The notes beneath the pieces were generated by a model, which saw only the letters and a list, made by a program, of their open reading frames with translations, made no database searches and was not told where the DNA came from. This document shows, piece by piece, positions 1 through 5,841 of a stretch of DNA of 7,684 nucleotides. The stretch is from assembly GCA_031275525.1 (NCBI GenBank), contig JAISOP010000090.1, positions 1 to 7,684 of the forward strand, given 5' to 3'. The number at the start of each line of letters is the position of its first letter. Positions within the stretch are counted from its first letter, which is position 1. The position numbers and the translations under genes are program-made. This DNA is from Tannerella sp. Lineage in GTDB: Bacteria; Bacteroidota; Bacteroidia; Bacteroidales; Tannerellaceae.

Positions 1-228
1 ATTGCCCTTGCCTGCCGCCGATTTGAGGGCGGCATCCAGGCCAATCTTGTTAATCAGGCGCAATCCTGCCGCCGAAATCTTCAGGCTAATCCAGCAATCC
101 TGTTCTACCCAATAAAATCTTTTCGAAAACAAATTCACATTGAACTTACGTTTCGTCCGCTTGTTGGAATGGGCCACATTGTTACCCACCATTGCTTTCT
201 TTCCGGTAATTTGACAAATCTTAGACAT
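1..228 (-). CDS. rpmB: 50S ribosomal protein L28, 3' end cut by window edge
   Basis: The reverse complement from an ATG at 226-228 reads in frame to the window edge for 76 codons. The protein opens MSKICQITGKKAMVGNN, the hallmark N-terminus of Bacteroidota L28, and continues through HSNKRTKRKFNVNLF, FYWVEQDCWISLKIS and AAGLRLINKIGLDAAL. L28 is a small basic protein of the large ribosomal subunit. The family in this phylum is usually a little under 90 residues, so roughly the last ten residues lie outside the window. A promoter with a -33 TTTG and a TACCTTCG -7 box lies at 270-300, giving a leader of about 35 nt with no clear Shine-Dalgarno sequence. In Bacteroidales rpmB is commonly followed by rpmG; that gene would be off-window and is inferred only. 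Confidence 0.95.
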   Translation of the reverse strand, partial: MSKICQITGKKAMVGNNVAHSNKRTKRKFNVNLFSKRFYWVEQDCWISLKISAAGLRLINKIGLDAALKSAAGKGN

Positions 229-269
229 CGCTATTATATTTCTTGCAAATCATTTCTCTAATCAGGGCG

Positions 270-300
270 CGAAGGTAAGCATATTTTTTTGATATGCAAA
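270..300 (-). promoter_or_regulatory. Bacteroidota-type promoter for rpmB
   Basis: On the minus strand TTTG (297-300) is followed after 19 bases by TACCTTCG (270-277), a one-mismatch form of the Bacteroidota -7 box TAnnTTTG at the usual spacing. Transcription would start near 263, about 35 nt before the rpmB ATG. The 19-base spacer contains an A/T run. The match is by eye. Confidence 0.6.
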
Positions 301-383
301 CTCTCCGCCTCCCTATTCATTCCTAAATAAGTTTTTTTTTCCTTCTATACCAACGGGGCTGTGAGAACGGGAATCTCCCTTCG

Positions 384-467
384 TACGCAGGATGAGATTT
401 GAACTCACACACCGTTACCGGCACTACCCCCTCAAAGTAGCGTGTCTACCAATTCCACCACCTGCGC
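384..467 (-). tRNA. tRNA-Leu(GAG)
   Basis: The minus strand folds into an 84-nt class II tRNA. The acceptor arm GCGCAGG pairs with CCTGCGT (G-U at the end), the discriminator is A as leucine tRNAs need, and the D region reads TGGAATTGGTAGA. The anticodon stem CTACT/GGTAG holds the loop TTGAGGG, giving anticodon GAG (reads CUC and CUU). The long variable arm GCCG-GTAA-CGGT is a leucine/serine-type feature. The T arm GTGAG-TTCAAAT-CTCAT is complete. The CCA tail is not encoded (the next bases are CGA), so it must be added after transcription. It lies 12 nt downstream of a second tRNA-Leu and is probably processed from the same transcript. Confidence 0.96.
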
Positions 468-479
468 ATAGAGAAAAAG

Positions 480-562
480 TGCCCAGAACAGGACTCGAAC
501 CTGCACGGCTATGAACCACTCGCACCTGAAACGAGCGCGTCTACCAATTCCGCCACCTGGGC
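480..562 (-). tRNA. tRNA-Leu(CAG)
   Basis: The minus strand folds into an 83-nt class II tRNA. The acceptor GCCCAGG pairs with TCTGGGC, followed by discriminator A and no encoded CCA. The anticodon stem CTCGT/GCGAG encloses TTCAGGT, giving anticodon CAG (reads CUG). A long variable arm follows, and the T arm GCAGG-TTCGAGT-CCTGT is canonical. It is the first tRNA of a tandem pair; the 12-nt spacer to tRNA-Leu(GAG) is T-rich on the transcribed strand (CTTTTTCTCTAT). The nearest promoter is at 695-726. Confidence 0.96.
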
Positions 563-586
563 TTGTTTCTTAATATTCTTGATTGT

Positions 587-609
587 AAAAGAACGACCGC
601 CCGTCGTTC
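587..609 (-). terminator. Hairpin plus short U-run in the tRNA leader (possible attenuator)
   Basis: On the minus strand GAACGAC pairs perfectly with GTCGTTC around a 5-nt loop (591-609) and is followed directly by TTTT (587-590). This is the form of an intrinsic terminator, but the stem is only 7 bp and the T-run only four. It lies about 80 nt after the predicted start and 25 nt before tRNA-Leu(CAG). It could trim or attenuate the tRNA transcript, end a small RNA, or be a processing element. Confidence 0.35.
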
Positions 610-623
610 CCATTTTCCGTTTT

Positions 624-688
624 GCCGGAGGTAACGCTCTTTATTCCAGTTTGTCCGGCCCTTGTTACCCGTTATCCTCCTTGTATTT
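624..688 (-). other. Structured leader RNA upstream of the tRNA-Leu pair
   Basis: In the transcribed minus strand one segment (624-635, containing GTTACCTCCGGC) has three possible partners: GGAGGATAAC at 671-680 (nine pairs with one bulged A), GGTAAC at 664-669 (six pairs), and GCCGG at 655-659 for its CCGGC part (five pairs). The last two pairings interlock in pseudoknot order. I know no named RNA family with this layout; it is not a T-box, as no T-box sequence is present. Folding and function are inference; the complementarities are seen directly. No open reading frame of note lies in this leader. Confidence 0.35.
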
Positions 689-694
689 CGGGTA

Positions 695-726
695 CAAAAC
701 TACGTATTATTCCCGGAACAGCCAAA
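695..726 (-). promoter_or_regulatory. Promoter for the tRNA-Leu pair or a leader RNA
   Basis: The minus strand has TTTG (723-726), 20 bases, then TAGTTTTG (695-702), a perfect TAnnTTTG -7 box. Transcription should begin near 688, leaving a leader of about 125 nt before tRNA-Leu(CAG). No better promoter box was seen closer to the tRNAs. Confidence 0.65.
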
Positions 727-758
727 TATTTGATGCGTAAACTTGCTTTTTCCCTGTA

Positions 759-793
759 CAGGCTCTGCGAATTCGCGTAATTCGCAGAGCCTG
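759..793 (-). terminator. 15-bp perfect hairpin after the S41 protease gene
   Basis: CAGGCTCTGCGAATT (759-773) is the exact reverse complement of AATTCGCAGAGCCTG (779-793), separated by five bases. It begins five bases after the stop codon of the S41 protease gene and precedes the tRNA promoter. Its position suggests a transcription stop or mRNA 3'-end protector for the ThuA-S41 operon. There is no T-run after it on either strand (the minus strand continues TACAGGGAAAAAGC), so it is not a textbook intrinsic terminator. Confidence 0.5.
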
Positions 794-798
794 AATCC

Positions 799-2253
799 TC
801 AGTTCCTGTTCGTGTGTATCATTTTTCCGACCAACGCACCGCGACGTTCCATCGGCAAAACCGTACACGACGGATACGGCGACTTGGCCACGCGTGCGGC
901 AGGTTGCCCCGTAATCACTTCCAGGGCCGCGCCCAGCAGCGGGTCACGCTCGTCGCCGAAGGGATACAGCGGAAAATAGTCTTCCTCCACTTCGATGTCC
1001 GGCGCCAATCCGCCGCCGGAGGCTGTGACGCCGTTTTGGTTGTCGAAGCGATAGATCATCAGGTACATTCCCCAGTTAGCGATCGCCTTGTTCTCTTCGT
1101 CCGAAAACAGTCCGCCGCCGTAATATTTTCCGTGCGTCGCAACGCCGATCCGGATTACGTCCATGTATGGATCCAGCCCAATGAGGGTTGATTCGGAGGC
1201 GGATGCCGTATTTTCTGTTGTAAGGATGAATATCCGCGCTAAGTCCATGTTCACGGCAAGCGTGTCCGTGAAATATTCGTTGACGTCAATCTTTTGCTGT
1301 TTCAGGTACGCCATCCAGAAGTCGTTCCATACCTGCTTTAAAAACATATCTTTCCTTTTTACCGCTGCCGCCGGCGCAAGGATACTGCTCAGCAGGACGG
1401 ACGTCCGTGCGTATCCGCCGCCGTTGTATCGCAGGTCAAGTACCACGTCTGTGACGCCCTGCGACTTGTATTCGGAGAAAAGCGCTATCAGTGCGTTTTC
1501 CGATTCCATTGTGTAGTCCGTATAACAGAGGTATCCGATTTTGTGTGCACCTTTCTCTATTACCGTGTCCTTTACGATCGGGTTTTCATACAGGGTTTCG
1601 GCTTTCATGGAGAACGTCCGGTCGTCGAGCATGATTCCCTGGTCGCTCAGGATACCCCGTCCCACCACCAGCGAGGGGGCATAGTAAAAATCCATGTAAT
1701 TATCTTCCGTGATTGCATCTCCGTTGATCGTGAGGAAAAGGTCTCCCCTTTTCACGCCGGCTTTCTCTGCCGGCGTGTCCGGATAGACGTACAGCACAAT
1801 GGCAAACAGGTTGTCGGAATCTTTAAAACGGCCGAATATCAGGACATGCCCGAATGTGGTGGACACGCCTTCAAATTCATTCGACAGCCCCTGTATATCG
1901 TCCGTCAACATAGACCATTTGTCGTCGGAATAGACCAGCTTTTTGAAGAAGTCGAACGAATCGGATTCGTCCGCAGGCAGGATCTTCCTCCAGTCAACGG
2001 TTGAAGTCCAGAGGTAAAGTTCCTCCATATATTCCGCAATGAATTGGTTGACTTGCCGCGTGGTGGTCGAAACCGGCTCCTCCGCTTCCGCCTCCGTTTC
2101 CGTTTCTCCCGGTATATCTACGGTACTATCTTTTTCGTCGTTGCACGACAGCAACGCAACGAGCCACCACCCGCAGCACAACAATAACCATTTCCGATAA
2201 TGGGTCTTCCTATTTATACTATACATTTTAAAGAATGGTTTATTTCCTGACAA
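799..2253 (-). CDS. S41-family PDZ serine protease, lipoprotein
   Basis: 484 residues. The basic N-terminus and hydrophobic stretch (about 20-36) end in lipobox LLSC with Cys37. The next residues are acidic (NDEKD), followed by a Glu/Thr-rich linker to about 60, which fits a surface-exported Bacteroidota lipoprotein. A helical N-terminal region (about 65-125, with QFIAEYMEELYLW) precedes a PDZ-like domain (about 130-215; AGVKRGDLFLTINGDAIT at 165-182) and the S41 core (about 235-450). DLRYNGGG is at 273-280. TASASE gives nucleophile Ser351, and Lys376 in THGK sits exactly 25 residues later, the spacing of the Ser-Lys dyad in C-terminal processing proteases. The Gln usually four residues after that Lys is Gly380 here. 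It probably cleaves envelope or extracellular polypeptides; the substrate is unknown. The start lies four bases after the ThuA-like gene's stop, suggesting coupling; Met10 is an alternative start giving a more usual signal peptide. Confidence 0.9.
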   Translation of the reverse strand: MSGNKPFFKMYSINRKTHYRKWLLLCCGWWLVALLSCNDEKDSTVDIPGETETEAEAEEPVSTTTRQVNQFIAEYMEELYLWTSTVDWRKILPADESDSFDFFKKLVYSDDKWSMLTDDIQGLSNEFEGVSTTFGHVLIFGRFKDSDNLFAIVLYVYPDTPAEKAGVKRGDLFLTINGDAITEDNYMDFYYAPSLVVGRGILSDQGIMLDDRTFSMKAETLYENPIVKDTVIEKGAHKIGYLCYTDYTMESENALIALFSEYKSQGVTDVVLDLRYNGGGYARTSVLLSSILAPAAAVKRKDMFLKQVWNDFWMAYLKQQKIDVNEYFTDTLAVNMDLARIFILTTENTASASESTLIGLDPYMDVIRIGVATHGKYYGGGLFSDEENKAIANWGMYLMIYRFDNQNGVTASGGGLAPDIEVEEDYFPLYPFGDERDPLLGAALEVITGQPAARVAKSPYPSCTVLPMERRGALVGKMIHTNRN

Positions 2254-2257
2254 CTTC

Positions 2258-3175
2258 CTATTTCCTTTCCCTGTAATCTTTTCGCAAAGACACTTGCGTG
2301 GCCGTCGGGAAGTCGGCCGGGAGGGGTTGCGTCACCTTACCGGTGGCCACCCATTCGGCGCCGCGAAGCAGTAGTGTCTGGAAACCGGCACACTGCATGG
2401 CCGTATTGTCTTCGATCGAATTCCCTGCATGGCCGAGCATGGTATGGAAGATACGCGCTTTACCATAGTTTACGGTGAAGATCAACGGCTCTTCGCGTCC
2501 CGAGCCGCGGGTGGCCGTGTCGGAATAAGCGGTGTAGAGCAGGGCGCCGATGTTTCCCGGCCCGCGCATCCGGTCATACAGTTCGTCCTGCGCATGGAGC
2601 CACTGTGCTGGCAGCCCTTGGGTGACCGGATGTTCCATATCCCGTCCGTTCAGTCGGTATTCGTGCTGCTTGCCGTGCGAACCTCCGGGGCCGGGCGAAG
2701 GGTCTTTTACTAATTGGCCCTCTTGCCAGTAAACATACGGCCCTGAATGTTCATCGCGGTTTTCCCAGCCGCCCAGCGCACAGATTTGATTGTACTCAGG
2801 CCACTGGGAAAACGCGTTGTCGGCCGCATGATAGATGATGATTCCGCCCCCTTGCGCGGCATATTCGAGCAGCCGGCGATTGGTTTCCTCCGGCCAGGCG
2901 TCGCCGTTGTAGTCTAACAACAGCAAGTCGTAGGGTTGGAAGTCCGGCACAAAACCGGACATGTCTTCTCCTTTCCCCGGTGAGACGGCAAAGGTGACGC
3001 TGAAAAGGCCCGAATTCTCCAGAATCTGTTTGAATACTACATGGCTAACCTGCCAATTGTGATTGTTTTGTCCGGTAATGACCAACGCCTTCAAGGGCTG
3101 CCTGCCGGAGGAGGTGCACGCAAAAAACATGACCGCACCCATAAGTAGGATTCCTCCCAATACTATTCTCTTCAT
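2258..3175 (-). CDS. ThuA-like domain lipoprotein
   Basis: 305 residues. The signal peptide ends in MFFAC, so Cys20 is the likely lipid anchor. The remainder is one ThuA-like domain with the class I glutamine-amidotransferase-like fold. Visible family motifs are ITGQNNHNW (33-41), the DLLLLDYNGDAW strand-loop (83-94), GGGIIIYHAADNAF (109-122), HPVTQGLP (182-189), DELYDRM (197-203), PLIFTVNYGKARIF (230-243) and TMLGH (245-249). No nucleophilic-elbow Cys of a true amidotransferase is seen. ThuA proteins were named from rhizobial trehalose utilisation and often sit with 3-keto-sugar enzymes; the reaction here is not known. It is the first gene of an apparent two-gene operon with the S41 protease. 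The promoter is at about 3197-3204, and the leader of about 15 nt is A/T-rich without a Shine-Dalgarno sequence. Confidence 0.88.
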   Translation of the reverse strand: MKRIVLGGILLMGAVMFFACTSSGRQPLKALVITGQNNHNWQVSHVVFKQILENSGLFSVTFAVSPGKGEDMSGFVPDFQPYDLLLLDYNGDAWPEETNRRLLEYAAQGGGIIIYHAADNAFSQWPEYNQICALGGWENRDEHSGPYVYWQEGQLVKDPSPGPGGSHGKQHEYRLNGRDMEHPVTQGLPAQWLHAQDELYDRMRGPGNIGALLYTAYSDTATRGSGREEPLIFTVNYGKARIFHTMLGHAGNSIEDNTAMQCAGFQTLLLRGAEWVATGKVTQPLPADFPTATQVSLRKDYRERK

Positions 3176-3196
3176 AATTATTGATTATTTATTGGG

Positions 3197-3204
3197 CAAA
3201 AGTA
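3197..3204 (-). promoter_or_regulatory. -7 box for the ThuA-S41 operon
   Basis: The minus strand reads TACTTTTG, a perfect TAnnTTTG box, 22 bases upstream of the ThuA-like ATG; transcription would start near 3190. No clear TTTG is present at the expected -33 position (about 3224-3228), which overlaps the -7 box of the divergent promoter. Confidence 0.6.
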
Positions 3205-3225
3205 CGACATTCTATCAGAAAGCGG

Positions 3226-3233
3226 TAACTTTG
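3226..3233 (+). promoter_or_regulatory. -7 box for the outer-membrane protein-rlmD operon
   Basis: TAACTTTG is a perfect TAnnTTTG box 19 bases before the ATG at 3253. Transcription would start near 3240, leaving a leader of about 12 nt (AAAGTCAAAAAA next to the ATG). The -33 region (about 3203-3206) lacks TTTG and coincides with the -7 box of the opposing promoter, so the two promoters interlock. Confidence 0.6.
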
Positions 3234-3252
3234 CTGCCATAAAGTCAAAAAA

Positions 3253-4119
3253 ATGATTCATTTCCTCAGAACAGGATTGGTTGTTACCGGACTATCCTGT
3301 TGTTTATCCCTGCTTCATGCGCAGTCCGACAGTTGGCGCGAACAAACCAAACTCTTGATCTACGCTCCGCGTTACTTCGGGGCCAATGCGTTTCCGCTGC
3401 CCGAGCTTCGCAGCGGCAAGACCGGCAAGCGTTATGAAATAGAGTTGAGAGGCGAGTACCACTATTACACGGGCGACCGGACGAAGGATGTGTATGCGCG
3501 GCTTTTCGTTCCCTTTGCCAAGGGGCGTGCCGGGCTGGAAGTCAGCGGCGTGATACGGGAAGACTACCTCACGACGGAGGAGACGAAAGAGGCGCGCCAC
3601 GCCGTTGAAAACCGTCCCCCGATCCCCTGTTACGGCGATGTGATCGTCAGTTCGTTTTATCAACTGCTACAAAGTGACCAATGGTGCGACCTCATGCTCG
3701 GCTGTAGCCTGAAAACCGCCAGCGGCGGGCGCCTGTGCGACGCGCGCTACACGGATGCCGCCACCTATTGGTTTGACTTGACGGCCGGACGCGACCTGGT
3801 GCGCAGCGCAGACCATTCGGCCTTCCTCCGGGTGCAGGGAATGATCGGGTTTTACTGCTGGATGACCAATGACCTGGTGCACCGCCAGAACGATGCCACG
3901 CTGTATGGCCTCGGACTGGGCGCAGGATATAAAAATGTATTGCTGACCTGCGACTATGCCGGCTTCTACGGATACCGGCATGTCGGCGACCATGCCGTCT
4001 CGCTTCGCTACAAGTTCAATTATGAATACAAAAAGAACATCCTTTCCCTCCGCTTCCGCTATGGAATGAAGGACCATCTGTTCGACACGTATTCCGCCGC
4101 CTATATCCGCTGTTTTTAA
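3253..4119 (+). CDS. Putative outer-membrane beta-barrel protein, unknown function
   Basis: 288 residues; I do not recognise a named family. A signal peptide (1-23) ends at LHA with Gln24 as the likely mature N-terminus. The mature part has a conserved-looking segment YAPRYFGANAFPLPEL (37-52). After it come alternating amphipathic stretches rich in Tyr, Phe and Leu (YEIELRGEYHYY 61-72, VYARLFVPF 80-88, TYWFDLTAGRDL 171-182, LYGLGLGAGY 217-226, SLRYKFNYEY 250-259, ILSLRFRYGM 263-272), ending in Phe. This pattern fits a small porin-like barrel. Seven cysteines in the mature chain (126, 145, 151, 162, 202, 233, 287) are unusual for such a protein. A lipoprotein reading through Cys16 or Cys17 is less likely because the lipobox is poor. 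The gene is 20 bases upstream of rlmD and probably shares its transcript. Confidence 0.7.
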   Translation: MIHFLRTGLVVTGLSCCLSLLHAQSDSWREQTKLLIYAPRYFGANAFPLPELRSGKTGKRYEIELRGEYHYYTGDRTKDVYARLFVPFAKGRAGLEVSGVIREDYLTTEETKEARHAVENRPPIPCYGDVIVSSFYQLLQSDQWCDLMLGCSLKTASGGRLCDARYTDAATYWFDLTAGRDLVRSADHSAFLRVQGMIGFYCWMTNDLVHRQNDATLYGLGLGAGYKNVLLTCDYAGFYGYRHVGDHAVSLRYKFNYEYKKNILSLRFRYGMKDHLFDTYSAAYIRCF

Positions 4120-4139
4120 GTAACACGAATCCATCAACG

Positions 4140-5558
4140 ATGAAGAAGCATTTACCCCTTTTGGAGAAAGTAACCGTCTGCGGAGTGGCCGCCGAGGGCA
4201 AGGCGATCGTTAAACACGATGACAGGGTGGTATTTGTACCCTTTGCCGTGCCGGGCGACGTGGTCGATATCCAGTTGACACGAAGGAAAAACGCGTATGC
4301 CGAAGGCCGGGTCGTTCGTTTCCATGCCCGTTCGCCGCAGCGCGCCACCCCTTTCTGCCAATACTATGGCCTTTGCGGCGGATGCCAGTGGCAAATCCTG
4401 CCATATTCCGAGCAACTGCGCTACAAGCAACAGCAAGTAGTCGACCAGTTGACCCGCATCGGCAAGGTCGAATTACCGGACCTTTCCCCCATCCTGGGTT
4501 CCGAAAAAACGCAATACTACCGGAACAAACTGGAGTTCACCTTTTCCGACAGTCGCTGGCTGACGGAGGAGGACATCCGCTCCGGGCAGGCGCCGGAGGA
4601 ACGCAACGCACTGGGGTTTCATATCCCCGGAAGATTTGACAAGGTGTTGGACATCCACAGGTGTTGGCTACAGGACGAGGTCTCGAACCGCATCCGGAAC
4701 GAAGCCCGCGCGTTCGCCCTGGCGCAGGGGTTGACATTCTTCAACTTGAGGAACCCCGGCGGCCTGCTGCGCAACCTGATCATCCGCACCGCGACCACCG
4801 GCGAGGTCATGCTGATTGTGGTCTTCTACGAGGACGACGAACCCCGGCGCACCGCCCTGCTCAACCATCTGGCCACCCGGTTCCCCGAAATCACCTCCCT
4901 CCTCTACGTCCTCAACCCCAAGGCCAACGACACAATCACCGACCGGGAGGTACACCTTTTCAGCGGAAAAGCCTTTATCCTGGAACAGATGGAAGACCTG
5001 CGGTTCAAAATCGGGCCGAAGTCGTTTTACCAAACCAACAGCGAGCAGGCTTACCGGCTCTATTCGGTGGTGCGCGATCTGGCCGGGCTGACCGGTACGG
5101 AACACCTCTATGACCTCTACACCGGTACGGGCACCATTGCCAACTTCCTGGCCCGGCGCGCACGGCGGGTCACCGGCATCGAATACCTCCCCGAAGCCAT
5201 CGAAGACGCCAACGCCAATGCCGCCCTCAACCGGATCACCAACGTGCATTTCCTGGCCGGCGACATGAAAGACCTGCTCACCGAAGGGTTCATCGAAACA
5301 CAGGGCCGCCCGGACGTCCTGGTCACCGACCCGCCACGCGCCGGTATGCACGAGCAGGTGATTAAAACCATTCTCCGGGCCGCCCCACAGCGCATCGTCT
5401 ATGTGAGTTGCAACCCCGCCACGCAAGCGCGTGACCTGCAGCTCCTCCATCCCCAATACCGCATCCGCAAGGTCCAGCCCGTCGATATGTTCCCGCACAC
5501 CCACCACGTGGAAAACGTCGCCCTCCTGGAACGAAACCCCACGGGAATGGAGAATTGA
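4140..5558 (+). CDS. rlmD: 23S rRNA (uracil-C5) methyltransferase, RlmD/RumA type
   Basis: 472 residues, close to the usual size of the family. It methylates a uracil at C5 in 23S rRNA (U1939 in E. coli numbering) using S-adenosylmethionine. An N-terminal TRAM-like RNA-binding domain (about 5-63) is followed by the iron-sulfur cysteines Cys73, Cys79 and Cys82 (C-x5-C-x2-C, CQYYGLCGGC) and a likely fourth ligand, Cys175. The methyltransferase domain shows SFYQTN (295-300), the cofactor loop DLYTGTGTIANF (325-336), GIEYLPEAIEDA (346-357), DPPRAGM (397-403), the nucleophile Cys424 in VSCNPAT, and Glu458 in HHVENV, the general base. All catalytic residues are present. Assignment to RlmD rather than another U-methylating paralogue rests on the TRAM plus cluster arrangement. 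No promoter was seen in the 20-base gap to the preceding gene, so co-transcription is likely. Confidence 0.88.
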   Translation: MKKHLPLLEKVTVCGVAAEGKAIVKHDDRVVFVPFAVPGDVVDIQLTRRKNAYAEGRVVRFHARSPQRATPFCQYYGLCGGCQWQILPYSEQLRYKQQQVVDQLTRIGKVELPDLSPILGSEKTQYYRNKLEFTFSDSRWLTEEDIRSGQAPEERNALGFHIPGRFDKVLDIHRCWLQDEVSNRIRNEARAFALAQGLTFFNLRNPGGLLRNLIIRTATTGEVMLIVVFYEDDEPRRTALLNHLATRFPEITSLLYVLNPKANDTITDREVHLFSGKAFILEQMEDLRFKIGPKSFYQTNSEQAYRLYSVVRDLAGLTGTEHLYDLYTGTGTIANFLARRARRVTGIEYLPEAIEDANANAALNRITNVHFLAGDMKDLLTEGFIETQGRPDVLVTDPPRAGMHEQVIKTILRAAPQRIVYVSCNPATQARDLQLLHPQYRIRKVQPVDMFPHTHHVENVALLERNPTGMEN

Positions 5559-5561
5559 AAA

Positions 5562-5600
5562 TTGTCTGAACTATGATTTATGTGATTTGTATGATTTATA
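5562..5600 (+). repeat. TTGTCTGAAC-anchored 9-bp-period repeat, copy 1
   Basis: TTGTCTGAAC (5562-5571) is followed by about three 9-base units of the form TATGATTTA / TGTGATTTG / TATGATTTA. It begins four bases after the rlmD stop codon. Related copies lie at 5724 (same strand) and 5838 (opposite strand). Confidence 0.7.
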
Positions 5601-5644
5601 GGATGGGTGTTGAATAATTGTAACAAAGTTGTCAACCGACGTCA

Positions 5645-5682
5645 CTCTCTCCTCTCCTTGTGGAGAGAGGTCGGGGGAGAGG
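5645..5682 (+). repeat. CT/GA-rich hairpin repeat
   Basis: CTCTCTCC (5645-5652) pairs with GGAGAGAG (5662-5669). An alternative inner stem CTCTCC-TTGT-GGAGAG uses 5652-5667, and a later GGAGAGG (5676-5682) offers a third pairing. The motif CTCTCCTTGTGGAGAG resembles intergenic repeats common in many bacterial genomes (recalled, not searched). It could help stop transcription from rlmD, but no T-run follows. Confidence 0.5.
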
Positions 5683-5723
5683 TTAAGCTCAAAAATCAAG
5701 GCTTTGTGCGCTTGGCTTCACAT

Positions 5724-5785
5724 TTGTCTGAACTGTGATTTTTGTGATTCATGTGATTGATGTGATTGGAATGATTTGTTGATTC
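5724..5785 (+). repeat. TTGTCTGAAC-anchored 9-bp-period repeat, copy 2
   Basis: TTGTCTGAAC (5724-5733) is followed by about six degenerate 9-base units around TGTGATTNN. The first 18 bases form an inverted repeat with copy 3 at 5821-5838 (17 of 18 complementary). Within it TGATTTTTGTGA (5736-5747) is exactly complementary to TCACAAAAATCA (5796-5807), so nested alternative hairpins are possible. Confidence 0.7.
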
Positions 5786-5820
5786 ATTATGGCCCTCACA
5801 AAAATCAAATGTAATAGGAT

Positions 5821-5838
5821 AAATCACAGTTCGGACAA
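5821..5838 (-). repeat. TTGTCYGAAC repeat, inverted copy 3
   Basis: The minus strand reads TTGTCCGAACTGTGATTT, differing from copy 2 by one base. It lacks the following tandem units of the other copies. With copy 2 it bounds a 115-bp segment (5724-5838) that has the form of a miniature inverted-repeat element but has no coding capacity. Confidence 0.65.
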
Positions 5839-5841
5839 CAG

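Noticed and set aside
563..690. T-box riboswitch upstream of the tRNA-Leu genes
   Set aside because: No T-box sequence or specifier-loop layout is present, and T-boxes control aminoacylation genes rather than tRNA genes.
4668..5507. 279-codon open frame on the minus strand
   Set aside because: It is the antisense shadow of rlmD, whose motifs are all intact on the plus strand.
5562..5785. CRISPR-like array
   Set aside because: The units are 9 bases, contiguous and degenerate, with no unique spacers and no cas genes nearby.
5724..5838. Insertion sequence bounded by 18-bp inverted repeats
   Set aside because: The 115-bp interior has no transposase or remnant and no target duplication is visible. 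It is recorded as a repeat instead.
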